From Lachnospiraceae bacterium (GTDB lineage: Bacteria; Bacillota; Clostridia; Lachnospirales; Lachnospiraceae): a stretch of 64,000 nucleotides of DNA. The notes below the pieces were generated by a model, which did not search any database, was not told the DNA's origin, and saw only the letters and a program-made list of their open reading frames with translations. This document shows, one piece after another, positions 49,594-58,485 of the stretch (the first letter of the stretch is position 1; each line of letters starts with the position of its first letter). A program made the position numbers and the translations under genes. The stretch lies in NCBI GenBank assembly GCA_018384375.1, contig JAHAYJ010000032.1, forward strand, positions 115,603 to 179,602, written 5' to 3'.

Positions 49594-51690
49594 GTGGCAG
49601 AAAAACACGGAAGCTTATCGATTAACAGTGAGAACATATTTCCGATTATTAAGAAATGGCTGTATTCGGATCATGACATTTTTTTCAGAGAACTGATCTC
49701 CAATGGATGTGATGCGATCACGAAACTGAAAAAACTGGATATGATGGGTGAGTATGCCCTCCCGGAGGATTTCAAAGGGAAAATTCAGGTTCTGGTGAAT
49801 CCGGAAGAGAAAACACTGAAATTTATCGATAACGGCATTGGTATGACAGCGGATGAAGTAGAAGAATATATCAATCAGATTGCTTTCTCCGGTGCCACAG
49901 ATTTTATTGCAAAGTATAAGGATAAGACCAACGAGGATCAGATTATCGGTCATTTCGGACTTGGCTTTTATTCGGCGTTCATGGTAGCTGACGAAGTGCA
50001 TATTGACACACTTTCCTGGCAGGAGGGTGCAAAACCGGTACATTGGGAATGTGACGGCGGCACGGAGTTTGACATGAAGGAAGGTGACAGGGCTGAGGTC
50101 GGCACCACGATTACTTTGTTTCTGAATGAAGATGTGTTGGAATTCTGTAATGAATATAGAGCAAGAGAGGTTATTAAAAAATACTGCTCCTTCATGCCGA
50201 TAGAGATTTATCTCTCTAAGGAAAATACTACGGAAACGCAGATCATTGATGCGGATGAAAAGCTGGATACCGACACGGTGGTAGAGGAGATCAAGCCGGA
50301 GAAGGAAGAGGATAAGCCCAGGGTTAAGATTGTAAAGCGTCCCGAGCTGTTAAATGAGACAAATCCTCTCTGGATGAAGCATCCGAATGAGTGCACGAGG
50401 GAAGAGTACCTGGAATTCTACCGGAAGGTATTTCAGGACTACAAGGAGCCGCTGTTCTGGATCCATCTGAACATGGATTATCCTTTTAACCTGAAGGGTA
50501 TTTTATACTTCCCTAAGATCAATATGGAATATGAATCCATTGAAGGCGTGATCAAGCTGTACAATAATCAGGTATTTATTGCAGATAATATTAAAGAAGT
50601 AATTCCTGAATTCCTGATGCTGCTTAAGGGTGTCATTGACTGCCCTGATCTGCCGCTTAACGTATCAAGAAGTGCATTGCAGAATGACGGCTTTGTAAAG
50701 AAGATTTCCGATTACATTACCAAGAAGGTGGCAGATAAGCTTTCCGGAATGTGTAAGACAGAAAAGGAAGAATATGATAAATACTGGGATGACATCAGTC
50801 CTTTTATCAAATTTGGATGCCTGAAGGATGACAAGTTCTGCGAAAAGATGACAGATTATATTCTGTTTAAGAATCTGGATGGCAAATATCTGACCCTCCC
50901 CGAATGTCTTGAGGTAAATAAGACAGACCCGGATGAAATTGCTGAAGAAAACGGCGAGAAGGAGACAGAGGGAGAAACAGAGGCGGAGGTCGTTGATGCC
51001 GACGGCAATGTGGTTAGCGGCAATGAGGCTGCCGGAGAGACAGAGGAAGCTGCCGAAGAAGGAGAAGAGGAAAAGAAGGAAAAGGTTATCTATTATGTGA
51101 CCGATGAAAAGCAGCAGAGCCAGTACATTAACATGTTTAAGGCAGCTAAGATGGATGCTGTGATTCTGACCCATAACATTGACCAGCCCTTCATTTCCCA
51201 GCTGGAAGCAAAGAATGAGGGAATCAAATTCCAGAGAATTGATGCGGATCTTACCGATACCTTCAGATCAAAGACCAGCAAAAAGGCGGAAAAGGAACTG
51301 GAGGAAGCGGCCCAGTCCATCAGTAAGGTGATGAAGAAAGCGTTAAAGAAGGATAAGATCACGGTCAAGGTGGAAAAACTGAAAAACAAGAAGATTTCTT
51401 CCATGATCACGCTTTCCGAGGAAAGCCGGAGAATGCAGGATATGATGAAGATGTACTCCATGTCGGGAATGGATATGGGGGGCTTTGGCAGGGAAGGCGA
51501 AACACTGATCCTGAATGCAAACCATCCGTTAGTACAGTACATCATGGAGCATACAGATGGCAGCAATGTGGAAATGATCTGTGAGCAGCTTTATGATCTG
51601 GCTCTTTTGCAGCATGCACCGCTTGAGCCGGAGGCTATGAGCAAGTTTGTGGCAAGAAGCAATGACATTATGATGCTGCTGACAAAATAA
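49594..51690 (+). CDS. htpG: Molecular chaperone HtpG (Hsp90)
   Basis: FFRELISNGCDA, FIDNGIGMT, GHFGLGFYSAFMVAD; acidic linker ENGEKETEGETEAEVVDADGNVVSGNEAAGETEEAAEEGEEEKKEK. Confidence 0.97.
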   Translation: MAEKHGSLSINSENIFPIIKKWLYSDHDIFFRELISNGCDAITKLKKLDMMGEYALPEDFKGKIQVLVNPEEKTLKFIDNGIGMTADEVEEYINQIAFSGATDFIAKYKDKTNEDQIIGHFGLGFYSAFMVADEVHIDTLSWQEGAKPVHWECDGGTEFDMKEGDRAEVGTTITLFLNEDVLEFCNEYRAREVIKKYCSFMPIEIYLSKENTTETQIIDADEKLDTDTVVEEIKPEKEEDKPRVKIVKRPELLNETNPLWMKHPNECTREEYLEFYRKVFQDYKEPLFWIHLNMDYPFNLKGILYFPKINMEYESIEGVIKLYNNQVFIADNIKEVIPEFLMLLKGVIDCPDLPLNVSRSALQNDGFVKKISDYITKKVADKLSGMCKTEKEEYDKYWDDISPFIKFGCLKDDKFCEKMTDYILFKNLDGKYLTLPECLEVNKTDPDEIAEENGEKETEGETEAEVVDADGNVVSGNEAAGETEEAAEEGEEEKKEKVIYYVTDEKQQSQYINMFKAAKMDAVILTHNIDQPFISQLEAKNEGIKFQRIDADLTDTFRSKTSKKAEKELEEAAQSISKVMKKALKKDKITVKVEKLKNKKISSMITLSEESRRMQDMMKMYSMSGMDMGGFGREGETLILNANHPLVQYIMEHTDGSNVEMICEQLYDLALLQHAPLEPEAMSKFVARSNDIMMLLTK

Positions 51691-51724
51691 GTCGGGAATG
51701 GCCGGAAGGCGGTCCGTGAAACAG

Positions 51725-51753
51725 AACCATTTTGGATACCTCTGCATAGGATA
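51725..51753 (+). promoter_or_regulatory. Candidate sigma-K-type promoter of the sleC-like gene
   Basis: AACC-16 nt-CATAGGATA, matching the Bacillus sigma-K pattern AC ... CATAnnnTA. Confidence 0.55.
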
Positions 51754-51781
51754 CGATAAGTATATTTGCAGAGGTATTTTT
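51736..51781 (+). terminator. Hairpin plus U-tract: htpG terminator overlapping the sleC-like RBS
   Basis: ATACCTCTGCA-20 nt-TGCAGAGGTAT followed by TTTT and directly ATG. Confidence 0.8.
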
Positions 51782-52468
51782 ATGCCTGAAAGCAGTTTGC
51801 GCAGTGCCCAGACAGATTACAGTTATACGGGAAAACTGCAGATTAATGTGACATCTACCTTGGGTCTCATTCCGATTCAGGGGGCAACCGTGACCATTTC
51901 CTACACAGGCGTTCCGGATGTGACAATTGAAAGAATAAATACCGATTCTTCCGGTCAGACGGAAGTGATCGATCTGCCGGCACCACCCCTTGCATACAGC
52001 CTGGAGCCTGTAGATCAGCGTCCATATTCGGAGTACAATATTCAGGTGGAGGCTCCGGGATATGAGCCGGTTCTTGTTTCCGGTACAGAGATCCTGCCGG
52101 ATGTGACGGCGGTTCAGCCGATACAGATGATACCGCAGGAGACAGCAACGGAAGGGGAGGAGTCCATTGTGATTCCGGATCACACTCTTTATGGGGAGTA
52201 TCCGCCCAAGATTCCGGAGGATGAGATCAAGCCCATGAATGAAAGCGGCGAGATCGTTTTAAGCCGTGTAGTGATACCGGAATATGTGATTGTGCACGAT
52301 GGCGTTCCGGATGATTCTTCCGCTCCCAATTATTATGTGAAATACAGGGATTACATCAAGAATGTGGTATCCTCAGAGATTTATGCGACCTGGCCCGAAA
52401 ACGCGATTTATGCCAATACACTGGCGATCATGTCCTTTACGCTAAACAGGGTATATACGGAGTGGTGA
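51782..52468 (+). CDS. sleC: SleC-like spore cortex-lytic enzyme, 5' segment (interrupted gene)
   Basis: MPESSLRSAQTDYSYTGKLQINVTSTLGLIPIQGATV...YYVKYRDYIKNVVSSEIYATWPENAIYANTLAIMSFTLNRVYTEW*; the product stops where the family continues YRSKGY; the 3' segment is at 60179. Confidence 0.8.
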   Translation: MPESSLRSAQTDYSYTGKLQINVTSTLGLIPIQGATVTISYTGVPDVTIERINTDSSGQTEVIDLPAPPLAYSLEPVDQRPYSEYNIQVEAPGYEPVLVSGTEILPDVTAVQPIQMIPQETATEGEESIVIPDHTLYGEYPPKIPEDEIKPMNESGEIVLSRVVIPEYVIVHDGVPDDSSAPNYYVKYRDYIKNVVSSEIYATWPENAIYANTLAIMSFTLNRVYTEW

Positions 52469-52496
52469 CAAAGCCAATGGATTTAAGGGAACGTTC

Positions 52497-52525
52497 TTGA
52501 TTTGCGCCAGGAAAGCTGATATAAT
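52497..52525 (+). promoter_or_regulatory. Sigma-A-type promoter of the BMP ABC operon
   Basis: TTGATT-17 nt-TATAAT just inside the left end of the element. Confidence 0.7.
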
Positions 52526-52572
52526 AACTAAATATTTATAAGATACATTTACAATTTTAAGGAGGAACGAAA

Positions 52573-53748
52573 ATGAAAAAGGTATTATCTCTTGTTCTTG
52601 TGCTCTGCATGGTATGTTCTCTGTGCGCGTGCGGGAATTCCGCTTCCAAAGGGGGAGCAGATTACAAGGTGGCAATGATCACTGACTACGGTGACATCAC
52701 AGACCAGTCCTTTAATCAGACAACCTATGAAGCTTGTAAGAAATTCTGTGAGGATAACAGTCTTGAATTCACATACTACAAGCCTGCCGGTGACAACACA
52801 GCAGACCGTGTTGCTATGGTAGATAAGGCTGTTGACGAGGGCTATAATGTCATCGTAATGCCCGGATATGCGTTCGGCGGTACCATCGTTGAGGCAGCAG
52901 GCGAATATCCCGATGTGAAGTTCATTGCACTTGATGTTGCAGCAGGCGATATCCTTGAGGCCGGTGTTGCAGCAAAGGGTGGTACATATGATTACAATCC
53001 TGATAACTGGGATGTAAAGGAATACTATCATTCCGATAATGTATACTGCGCGATCTTCCAGGAGGAACTCAGCGGATATATGGCTGGCTATGCAGCAGTT
53101 AAGCTTGGCTACACAAAGCTTGGCTTCCTGGGTGGTATGGCAGTTCCTGCTGTTATCAGATACGGTTACGGTTTTGTACAGGGTGCTGACGCTGCAGCAG
53201 CAGAGCTTGGCATTACAACAGAGATGAAGTATGCGTATGGTAACCAGTTCTATGGAGATGCTGATATCACAGCAGCTGTAGATACCTGGTGTGCAGCCGG
53301 AACAGAAGTAGTATTTGCATGCGGCGGCGGTATCTACACATCAGCAGCTGAGGCAGCCCAGAAGACAGGCGGCAAGGTAATCGGTGTTGACGTTGATCAG
53401 GCCGGTATCATCGATGGCTCCTACGGTGAGGGTATGACAGTTACCTCTGCTATGAAGGGTCTTTATCCTGCAACCTACGATGCACTGAAGGATATTGTTG
53501 TGAATGGAAAGTGGGCTGATTATGCAGGAAAGATCACTACACTGGGAATGATTTCCGGAGATGATCCGGAGGCAAACTATGTTCAGATTCCTATGGAGTC
53601 TACCCAGTGGTCAGATGCCTTCTCACAGGATGACTATAAGAAGCTTGTTTCTGATATGTTTGCCGGAACTGTAAAGGTATCAAACGATATCAGTGCAGAA
53701 CCTGCTACAACAAACTGTAATGTAGAATATTTAGGAAATCTGAAGTAA
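52573..53748 (+). CDS. BMP-family (nucleoside-type) ABC transporter substrate-binding lipoprotein
   Basis: Lipobox LCACG; KVAMITDYGDITDQSFNQTTYEACKKFCED; VFACGGGIYTSAAEAAQKTGGKVIGVDVDQ. Confidence 0.93.
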   Translation: MKKVLSLVLVLCMVCSLCACGNSASKGGADYKVAMITDYGDITDQSFNQTTYEACKKFCEDNSLEFTYYKPAGDNTADRVAMVDKAVDEGYNVIVMPGYAFGGTIVEAAGEYPDVKFIALDVAAGDILEAGVAAKGGTYDYNPDNWDVKEYYHSDNVYCAIFQEELSGYMAGYAAVKLGYTKLGFLGGMAVPAVIRYGYGFVQGADAAAAELGITTEMKYAYGNQFYGDADITAAVDTWCAAGTEVVFACGGGIYTSAAEAAQKTGGKVIGVDVDQAGIIDGSYGEGMTVTSAMKGLYPATYDALKDIVVNGKWADYAGKITTLGMISGDDPEANYVQIPMESTQWSDAFSQDDYKKLVSDMFAGTVKVSNDISAEPATTNCNVEYLGNLK

Positions 53749-53776
53749 TTTCAGAATGAGATAATAAGCTTACTTA

Positions 53777-53808
53777 AGAGCAGACGGCGAAGGCTGTCTG
53801 CTCTTTTT
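53777..53808 (+). terminator. Attenuator/terminator between SBP and ATPase
   Basis: AGAGCAGAC-ggcgaaggct-GTCTGCTCTTTTT. Confidence 0.8.
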
Positions 53809-53902
53809 GACACTTGCGGCATATTTGCTTTGAATTACACGGATTCCTATAGTATAATACTTTGGAACAGAAAATAAACTCAGTGAAAGTGAGGGGGAAA
53901 AT

Positions 53903-55441
53903 TTGGAACAGCCATATGCAATAGAGATGTTGAATATCACAAAGAAGTTCCCGGGTATTGTTGCCAATGACAACATTACGCTTCAGCTGAAAAAGGGTGA
54001 GATTCATGCACTGCTTGGTGAGAACGGGGCAGGAAAATCTACATTGATGAGCGTGCTTTTCGGTCTGTATCAGCCGGAGGAAGGAACCATTAAGAAGGAT
54101 GGACAGGTCGTTAAAATTGAGAATCCCAATGATGCCAATGATCTTGGAATCGGTATGGTACATCAGCATTTTAAGCTGGTTGAGTGCTTTACCGTGCTTG
54201 ATAACATTATTCTTGGGGTGGAGCCGAACCAGTTTGGCTTTTTGAAAAAGGCCGAGGCACGAAAGAAGGTGCTGGAGCTATCCGAAAGGTATGGTCTTCG
54301 AATTGATCCGGATGCGAAAATTGAAGATATTACGGTTGGAATGCAGCAGCGTACCGAGATCCTGAAAATGTTGTACCGTGATAATGAGATTCTTATTTTT
54401 GATGAACCCACTGCTGTTCTGACTCCCCAGGAGATCAATGAGCTGATGCAGATCATGAGAAACCTGGCAGCAGAGGGAAAGAGCATTCTGTTTATTTCCC
54501 ATAAGCTGGCTGAGATTATGGCGGTGGCAGACAGATGCAGTGTACTTCGTAAGGGGAAATATATCGGGACGGTAAATATTGCAGATACCAGTATTCCTGA
54601 ATTGTCGGCGATGATGGTAGGACGCAATGTCAACTTTCATGTGGAAAAGAAAGAGGCAAAGCCCGGGGAGGTCATTCTTTCTGTAGAAAACCTGACGGTT
54701 GCTTCGGATGTTCACAAAAATAATGCAGTCAAAAATGTTTCTCTGAAGGTACATGCGGGAGAGATCGTCTGCATTGCCGGAATTGACGGAAACGGACAGA
54801 CGGAACTGGTTTATGCACTGACAGGGCTTAAACCGGCTATCAGTGGTAAGATCACTCTGCATGGGCAGGACATTACCAATGCAAGTATTCGAAAGAGAAA
54901 TGTTCTGGGGATGAGCCATATCCCGGAGGATCGGCATAAGCATGGACTTGTTCTTGATTACTCGCTGGAAAACAATCTGGTTTTGAAACGCTATTTTGAA
55001 CCGGAGTTTACAAATAAGGCGGGGATGCTGAGGCAGAATAATATTCGTGCGTATTCAGAAAAACTGATTGAGCAGTATGATGTGCGTTCCGGTCAGGGAC
55101 CGGCTACCATTGCAAGAAGCATGTCGGGAGGAAATCAGCAGAAAGCGATCATTGCCCGGGAAATTGATACGAATCCAGAACTCCTGATTGCAGTTCAGCC
55201 CACCAGAGGCTTGGATGTGGGTGCTATTGAATATATTCATAAGCAGCTTGTTGCACAGCGGGATGCCGGCAAAGCAGTATTGATGGTTTCCCTGGAGCTG
55301 GATGAGGTCATGGATGTTCCTGACAGAATCCTTGTGATGCATGATGGCGAGATCGTGGGTGAATTCGATCCGAAGAAGACCACGGAAGAGGAACTGGGGC
55401 TTTATATGGCGGGCGCCAAGAAAGATCAGGTGAAAGCATGA
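53903..55441 (+). CDS. Nucleoside/sugar-type ABC transporter ATPase (tandem ABC)
   Basis: GENGAGKSTLMSVLFGLYQPEEG, VGMQQRTEILKMLYR, MSGGNQQKAIIAREI; TTG start. Confidence 0.95.
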   Translation: MEQPYAIEMLNITKKFPGIVANDNITLQLKKGEIHALLGENGAGKSTLMSVLFGLYQPEEGTIKKDGQVVKIENPNDANDLGIGMVHQHFKLVECFTVLDNIILGVEPNQFGFLKKAEARKKVLELSERYGLRIDPDAKIEDITVGMQQRTEILKMLYRDNEILIFDEPTAVLTPQEINELMQIMRNLAAEGKSILFISHKLAEIMAVADRCSVLRKGKYIGTVNIADTSIPELSAMMVGRNVNFHVEKKEAKPGEVILSVENLTVASDVHKNNAVKNVSLKVHAGEIVCIAGIDGNGQTELVYALTGLKPAISGKITLHGQDITNASIRKRNVLGMSHIPEDRHKHGLVLDYSLENNLVLKRYFEPEFTNKAGMLRQNNIRAYSEKLIEQYDVRSGQGPATIARSMSGGNQQKAIIAREIDTNPELLIAVQPTRGLDVGAIEYIHKQLVAQRDAGKAVLMVSLELDEVMDVPDRILVMHDGEIVGEFDPKKTTEEELGLYMAGAKKDQVKA

Positions 55442-56541
55442 AGAAAAATTTGTTGAAAAATAATATAGTGCAGTCCTTGCTCACTTCATTGATCTGCATC
55501 ATTTTGGGTATGATTGTCGGATTCATTGTATTACTCTTTATTAATCCTGCCGGTGCGGCAGAGGCGATCATCAGTATTGCCAAGAACTTTTTCTGCTATA
55601 ACAGTACCAATATGCAGCTGAAATATCTTGGTAACACGCTGGCGAAAACAGCACCCCTTTTGATGTGCTCCCTTTCTGTACTGTTTTCCTATAAGGTTGG
55701 TCTGTTCAACATTGGAGTTGCGGGACAGTATGTGGTGGGAGCCTGTGCCTGTCTCTACGCAGCACTTGCATGGCATTTGAGCTGGCTGCCCTGTATGCTG
55801 CTTGCAATTTTGGCAGGTGCGGTGTTCGGAGCCATCTCAGGCGCTTTAAAGGCTTATTTCAATGTAAATGAGGTTATTTCCGGAATCATGCTGAACTGGA
55901 TCGGACTCTATGGAACCAATATGATCCTCAGCAATGTAAAGGAAGCAGCCAGCCCGTATACTTATCAGCTTTCCGCTGCAGGGGAGCAGGCAATTCTTCC
56001 CACACTGGGGCTTGGCGCATTATTTAACAATAACCAGTATGTAGGTCTGGCATTGCCTCTTTCCATCATCTGTGCAATTGCCATCTGGGTCATTCTGGAA
56101 AAGACACGTTTCGGATATGAACTGAAGGCAACCGGATATAACAAAAATGCTGCAAAATACAGCGGCATGGCAGAAAAGAGAAATATGATCCTTACCTTGA
56201 TCATCGGCGGCGCGTTGGCAGGCCTTGGCGGCTCTCTTCTTTATCAGACCGGCTATGAACAATGGCAGTGCACCCATTCTTCACTTCCGGCTATGGGCTT
56301 TAACGGTATTGCAGCGGCCTTTCTTGGTGGGTTAAGTCCTATCGGGACCATATTTGCTTCCTTCTTTATTCAGCATATTACAGCGGGAGGAACCTATGTG
56401 GATAAAACCATGTACTGTTCCCAGATTTCAGATTTGATCTCTGCAATCATCGTATATCTTTGTGGATTTGTGGGATTTTTCAAATATGCGATCAATACAC
56501 ATATTGCAAAGAGAGAAGCAAGGAAAGGGGGAAATGAATAA
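55438..56541 (+). CDS. ABC transporter permease (nucleoside-type)
   Basis: Multi-TM; FSYKVGLFNIGVAGQYVVGA; operon position. Confidence 0.92.
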   Translation: MKKNLLKNNIVQSLLTSLICIILGMIVGFIVLLFINPAGAAEAIISIAKNFFCYNSTNMQLKYLGNTLAKTAPLLMCSLSVLFSYKVGLFNIGVAGQYVVGACACLYAALAWHLSWLPCMLLAILAGAVFGAISGALKAYFNVNEVISGIMLNWIGLYGTNMILSNVKEAASPYTYQLSAAGEQAILPTLGLGALFNNNQYVGLALPLSIICAIAIWVILEKTRFGYELKATGYNKNAAKYSGMAEKRNMILTLIIGGALAGLGGSLLYQTGYEQWQCTHSSLPAMGFNGIAAAFLGGLSPIGTIFASFFIQHITAGGTYVDKTMYCSQISDLISAIIVYLCGFVGFFKYAINTHIAKREARKGGNE

Positions 56542-57482
56542 TGCTGTTACTGATTCAATACACAATTTTGTTTGCCTCAATCCTGATATTGGTTGCCCTT
56601 GGCGGATGTTTTGCGGAGCATTCCGGTGTCATTAATCTTGGACTGGAAGGGATCATGGTCATCGGTGCTCTTGGCGGTGCCCTGATGATGCGGTATCTTC
56701 CGGGAACGACTCCGGCATTTCTCATGATCTTACTTGTGGTTCTGGCAAGTACAGCAGCGGGTGTCCTGTATTCTGTGCTTCTGGCGGTGGCAGCAATCAA
56801 TTTTAAGGCTGACCAGACTATTGTAGGAACGGCTATGAATATGCTGGGTACCGCAGTAGCGACTGTTATTGTGAAGGCAATCAATATTGCAGCCAACCCG
56901 GATGATGTATCCTCTACGATTCAGTATGTAAATGCGAAGACTGCGTTTATCATCAATATTGGCGGCTTTGAATTTAACTGGTTTATGGTGCTTACACTGA
57001 TCGCTTTGATTGTATCTTACGTGGTGCTTTATAAGACCAGGTTCGGTCTTCGCCTGATGGCATGCGGAGAACATCCTCAGGCAGCGGACTCTGTAGGAAT
57101 CAATGTTTATAAGATGCGTTGGGCAGGTGTTCTGATCTCCGGTTTTCTGGGAGGACTTGGCGGTATTGTTTACATTACGGCAGGCGTCAGCGAGTGGAAG
57201 TTTGAATATGGGGTTGCCGGTTTTGGTTTCCTCGCACTTGCTGTTATGATCTTTGGACAGTGGAAGCCAACCAGAATCGCGCTTGCAGCATTGCTGTTTG
57301 GTCTGTTCCGGGCCCTTTCCAATGTTTACTTTGGCTTTGACTTCCTTGTGAAGCTGCAGATACCAAGCGGCGTTTACAATATGCTCCCTTATATTATTTC
57401 GCTGGTAGTGCTGGCATTTACCTCAGGGAAGTCCCGTGCACCCAAGAGTGAGGGTATTCCTTACGACAAGGGCAGCAGATAA
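56541..57482 (+). CDS. ABC transporter permease (nucleoside-type)
   Basis: LGGCFAEHSGVINLGLEGIMVIGAL; operon position. Confidence 0.92.
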   Translation: MLLLIQYTILFASILILVALGGCFAEHSGVINLGLEGIMVIGALGGALMMRYLPGTTPAFLMILLVVLASTAAGVLYSVLLAVAAINFKADQTIVGTAMNMLGTAVATVIVKAINIAANPDDVSSTIQYVNAKTAFIINIGGFEFNWFMVLTLIALIVSYVVLYKTRFGLRLMACGEHPQAADSVGINVYKMRWAGVLISGFLGGLGGIVYITAGVSEWKFEYGVAGFGFLALAVMIFGQWKPTRIALAALLFGLFRALSNVYFGFDFLVKLQIPSGVYNMLPYIISLVVLAFTSGKSRAPKSEGIPYDKGSR

Positions 57483-57516
57483 GAATAATAGAAATATAGA
57501 AGAAAATATAAAAGAA

Positions 57517-57575
57517 AAGCAACCCTCCGAGCTGACACTTCTTTATGGAAAGTGAAAGTCCGGGGGGTGCTTTTT
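57517..57575. terminator. Terminator between convergent ABC operon and tdk
   Basis: AAGCAACCCTCCG ... CGGGGGGTGCTTTTT with nested CACTT/AAGTG stem. Confidence 0.75.
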
Positions 57576-57586
57576 GTGTAATCGGA

Positions 57587-58156
57587 TCATTCGGATTGCT
57601 TTTGCTTCCAGCATTTATGGCACATTGCCGTATAGCTGTCATTTCCGCCTAAAAATACCTGATCTCCCTTGGTAATGATCTTTCCGTTTGCATCAAGTCT
57701 GGCATTTACGGTAGCTTTCCTGCCGCAGGCACAGACCATCTTGATCTCAGTGATGGAATCTGCAAGCTCCATCAGACGCATGGAGCCCGGGAAAAAATGC
57801 GTTGTGAAATCAGTTCGCAGGCCAAAGCATAATACGGGAAGCTCCTCCTTGTCTACCAACTCACGCAATTCATCGATCTGCTGAGGGGTAAAAAACTGCG
57901 ATTCGTCTGCGATGATCACATCATGTCTTCCCACTTTATGGTATTCCTCCACAAGATTCTGCTCCGGTGTGATAACCTGGGCGGTTGCCTGAAGGCCGAT
58001 CCGGCTTTTGATGATACCTGCACCGTCTCTTGTGTCAACGCTGGGCTTAATCAGCCATACCCGCATTCCCAATTCTTCATAATTAAATTTGGTGATCAGC
58101 GTCTGGGCTGATTTGGAGGAACCCATTACGCCGTATTTAAAATATAGTTTTGCCAT
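57587..58156 (-). CDS. tdk: Thymidine kinase
   Basis: MAKLYFKYGVMGSSKSAQTL, DESQFF, FGLRTDF, CXCG zinc motif. Confidence 0.96.
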   Translation of the reverse strand: MAKLYFKYGVMGSSKSAQTLITKFNYEELGMRVWLIKPSVDTRDGAGIIKSRIGLQATAQVITPEQNLVEEYHKVGRHDVIIADESQFFTPQQIDELRELVDKEELPVLCFGLRTDFTTHFFPGSMRLMELADSITEIKMVCACGRKATVNARLDANGKIITKGDQVFLGGNDSYTAMCHKCWKQKQSE

Positions 58157-58314
58157 GTCAAATTCCTTTCAAAAATAGTTTATCATATTCAAATAATCGT
58201 GTAAACCGCTTGTCATGTTGCCTCACAATATATCTTACAATTTAAATTCTGAATACAGACAAGTCAAAATTGCATAGTAATAGAAATAAAAAACTTAGCC
58301 GGAGGGAAAAGCAG

Positions 58315-58485
58315 GTGCGAGCGCAAGCATTCGTTTTCAAGCATAAAGGTGAGGAGGTAAATGTTACAATGGAATTTCCGGAGCAGTCAGATAAAGCTGC
58401 GGAACTGGAGTTTATTGGCCGATGTAAAGCAATCTGCCTTGAAAGCTACAGAGCGAACATGTCAAGGGAGAAAGGGAATGAGTAA
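58315..58485 (+). CDS. Small protein directly upstream of, and overlapping, the recombinase (candidate accessory/directionality factor)
   Basis: GTG start after ggaggg RBS: (V)RAQAFVFKHKGEEVNVTMEFPEQSDKAAELEFIGRCKAICLESYRANMSREKGNE; 8-nt overlap with recombinase start; an alternative TTG start at 58270 is possible. Confidence 0.6.
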   Translation: MRAQAFVFKHKGEEVNVTMEFPEQSDKAAELEFIGRCKAICLESYRANMSREKGNE

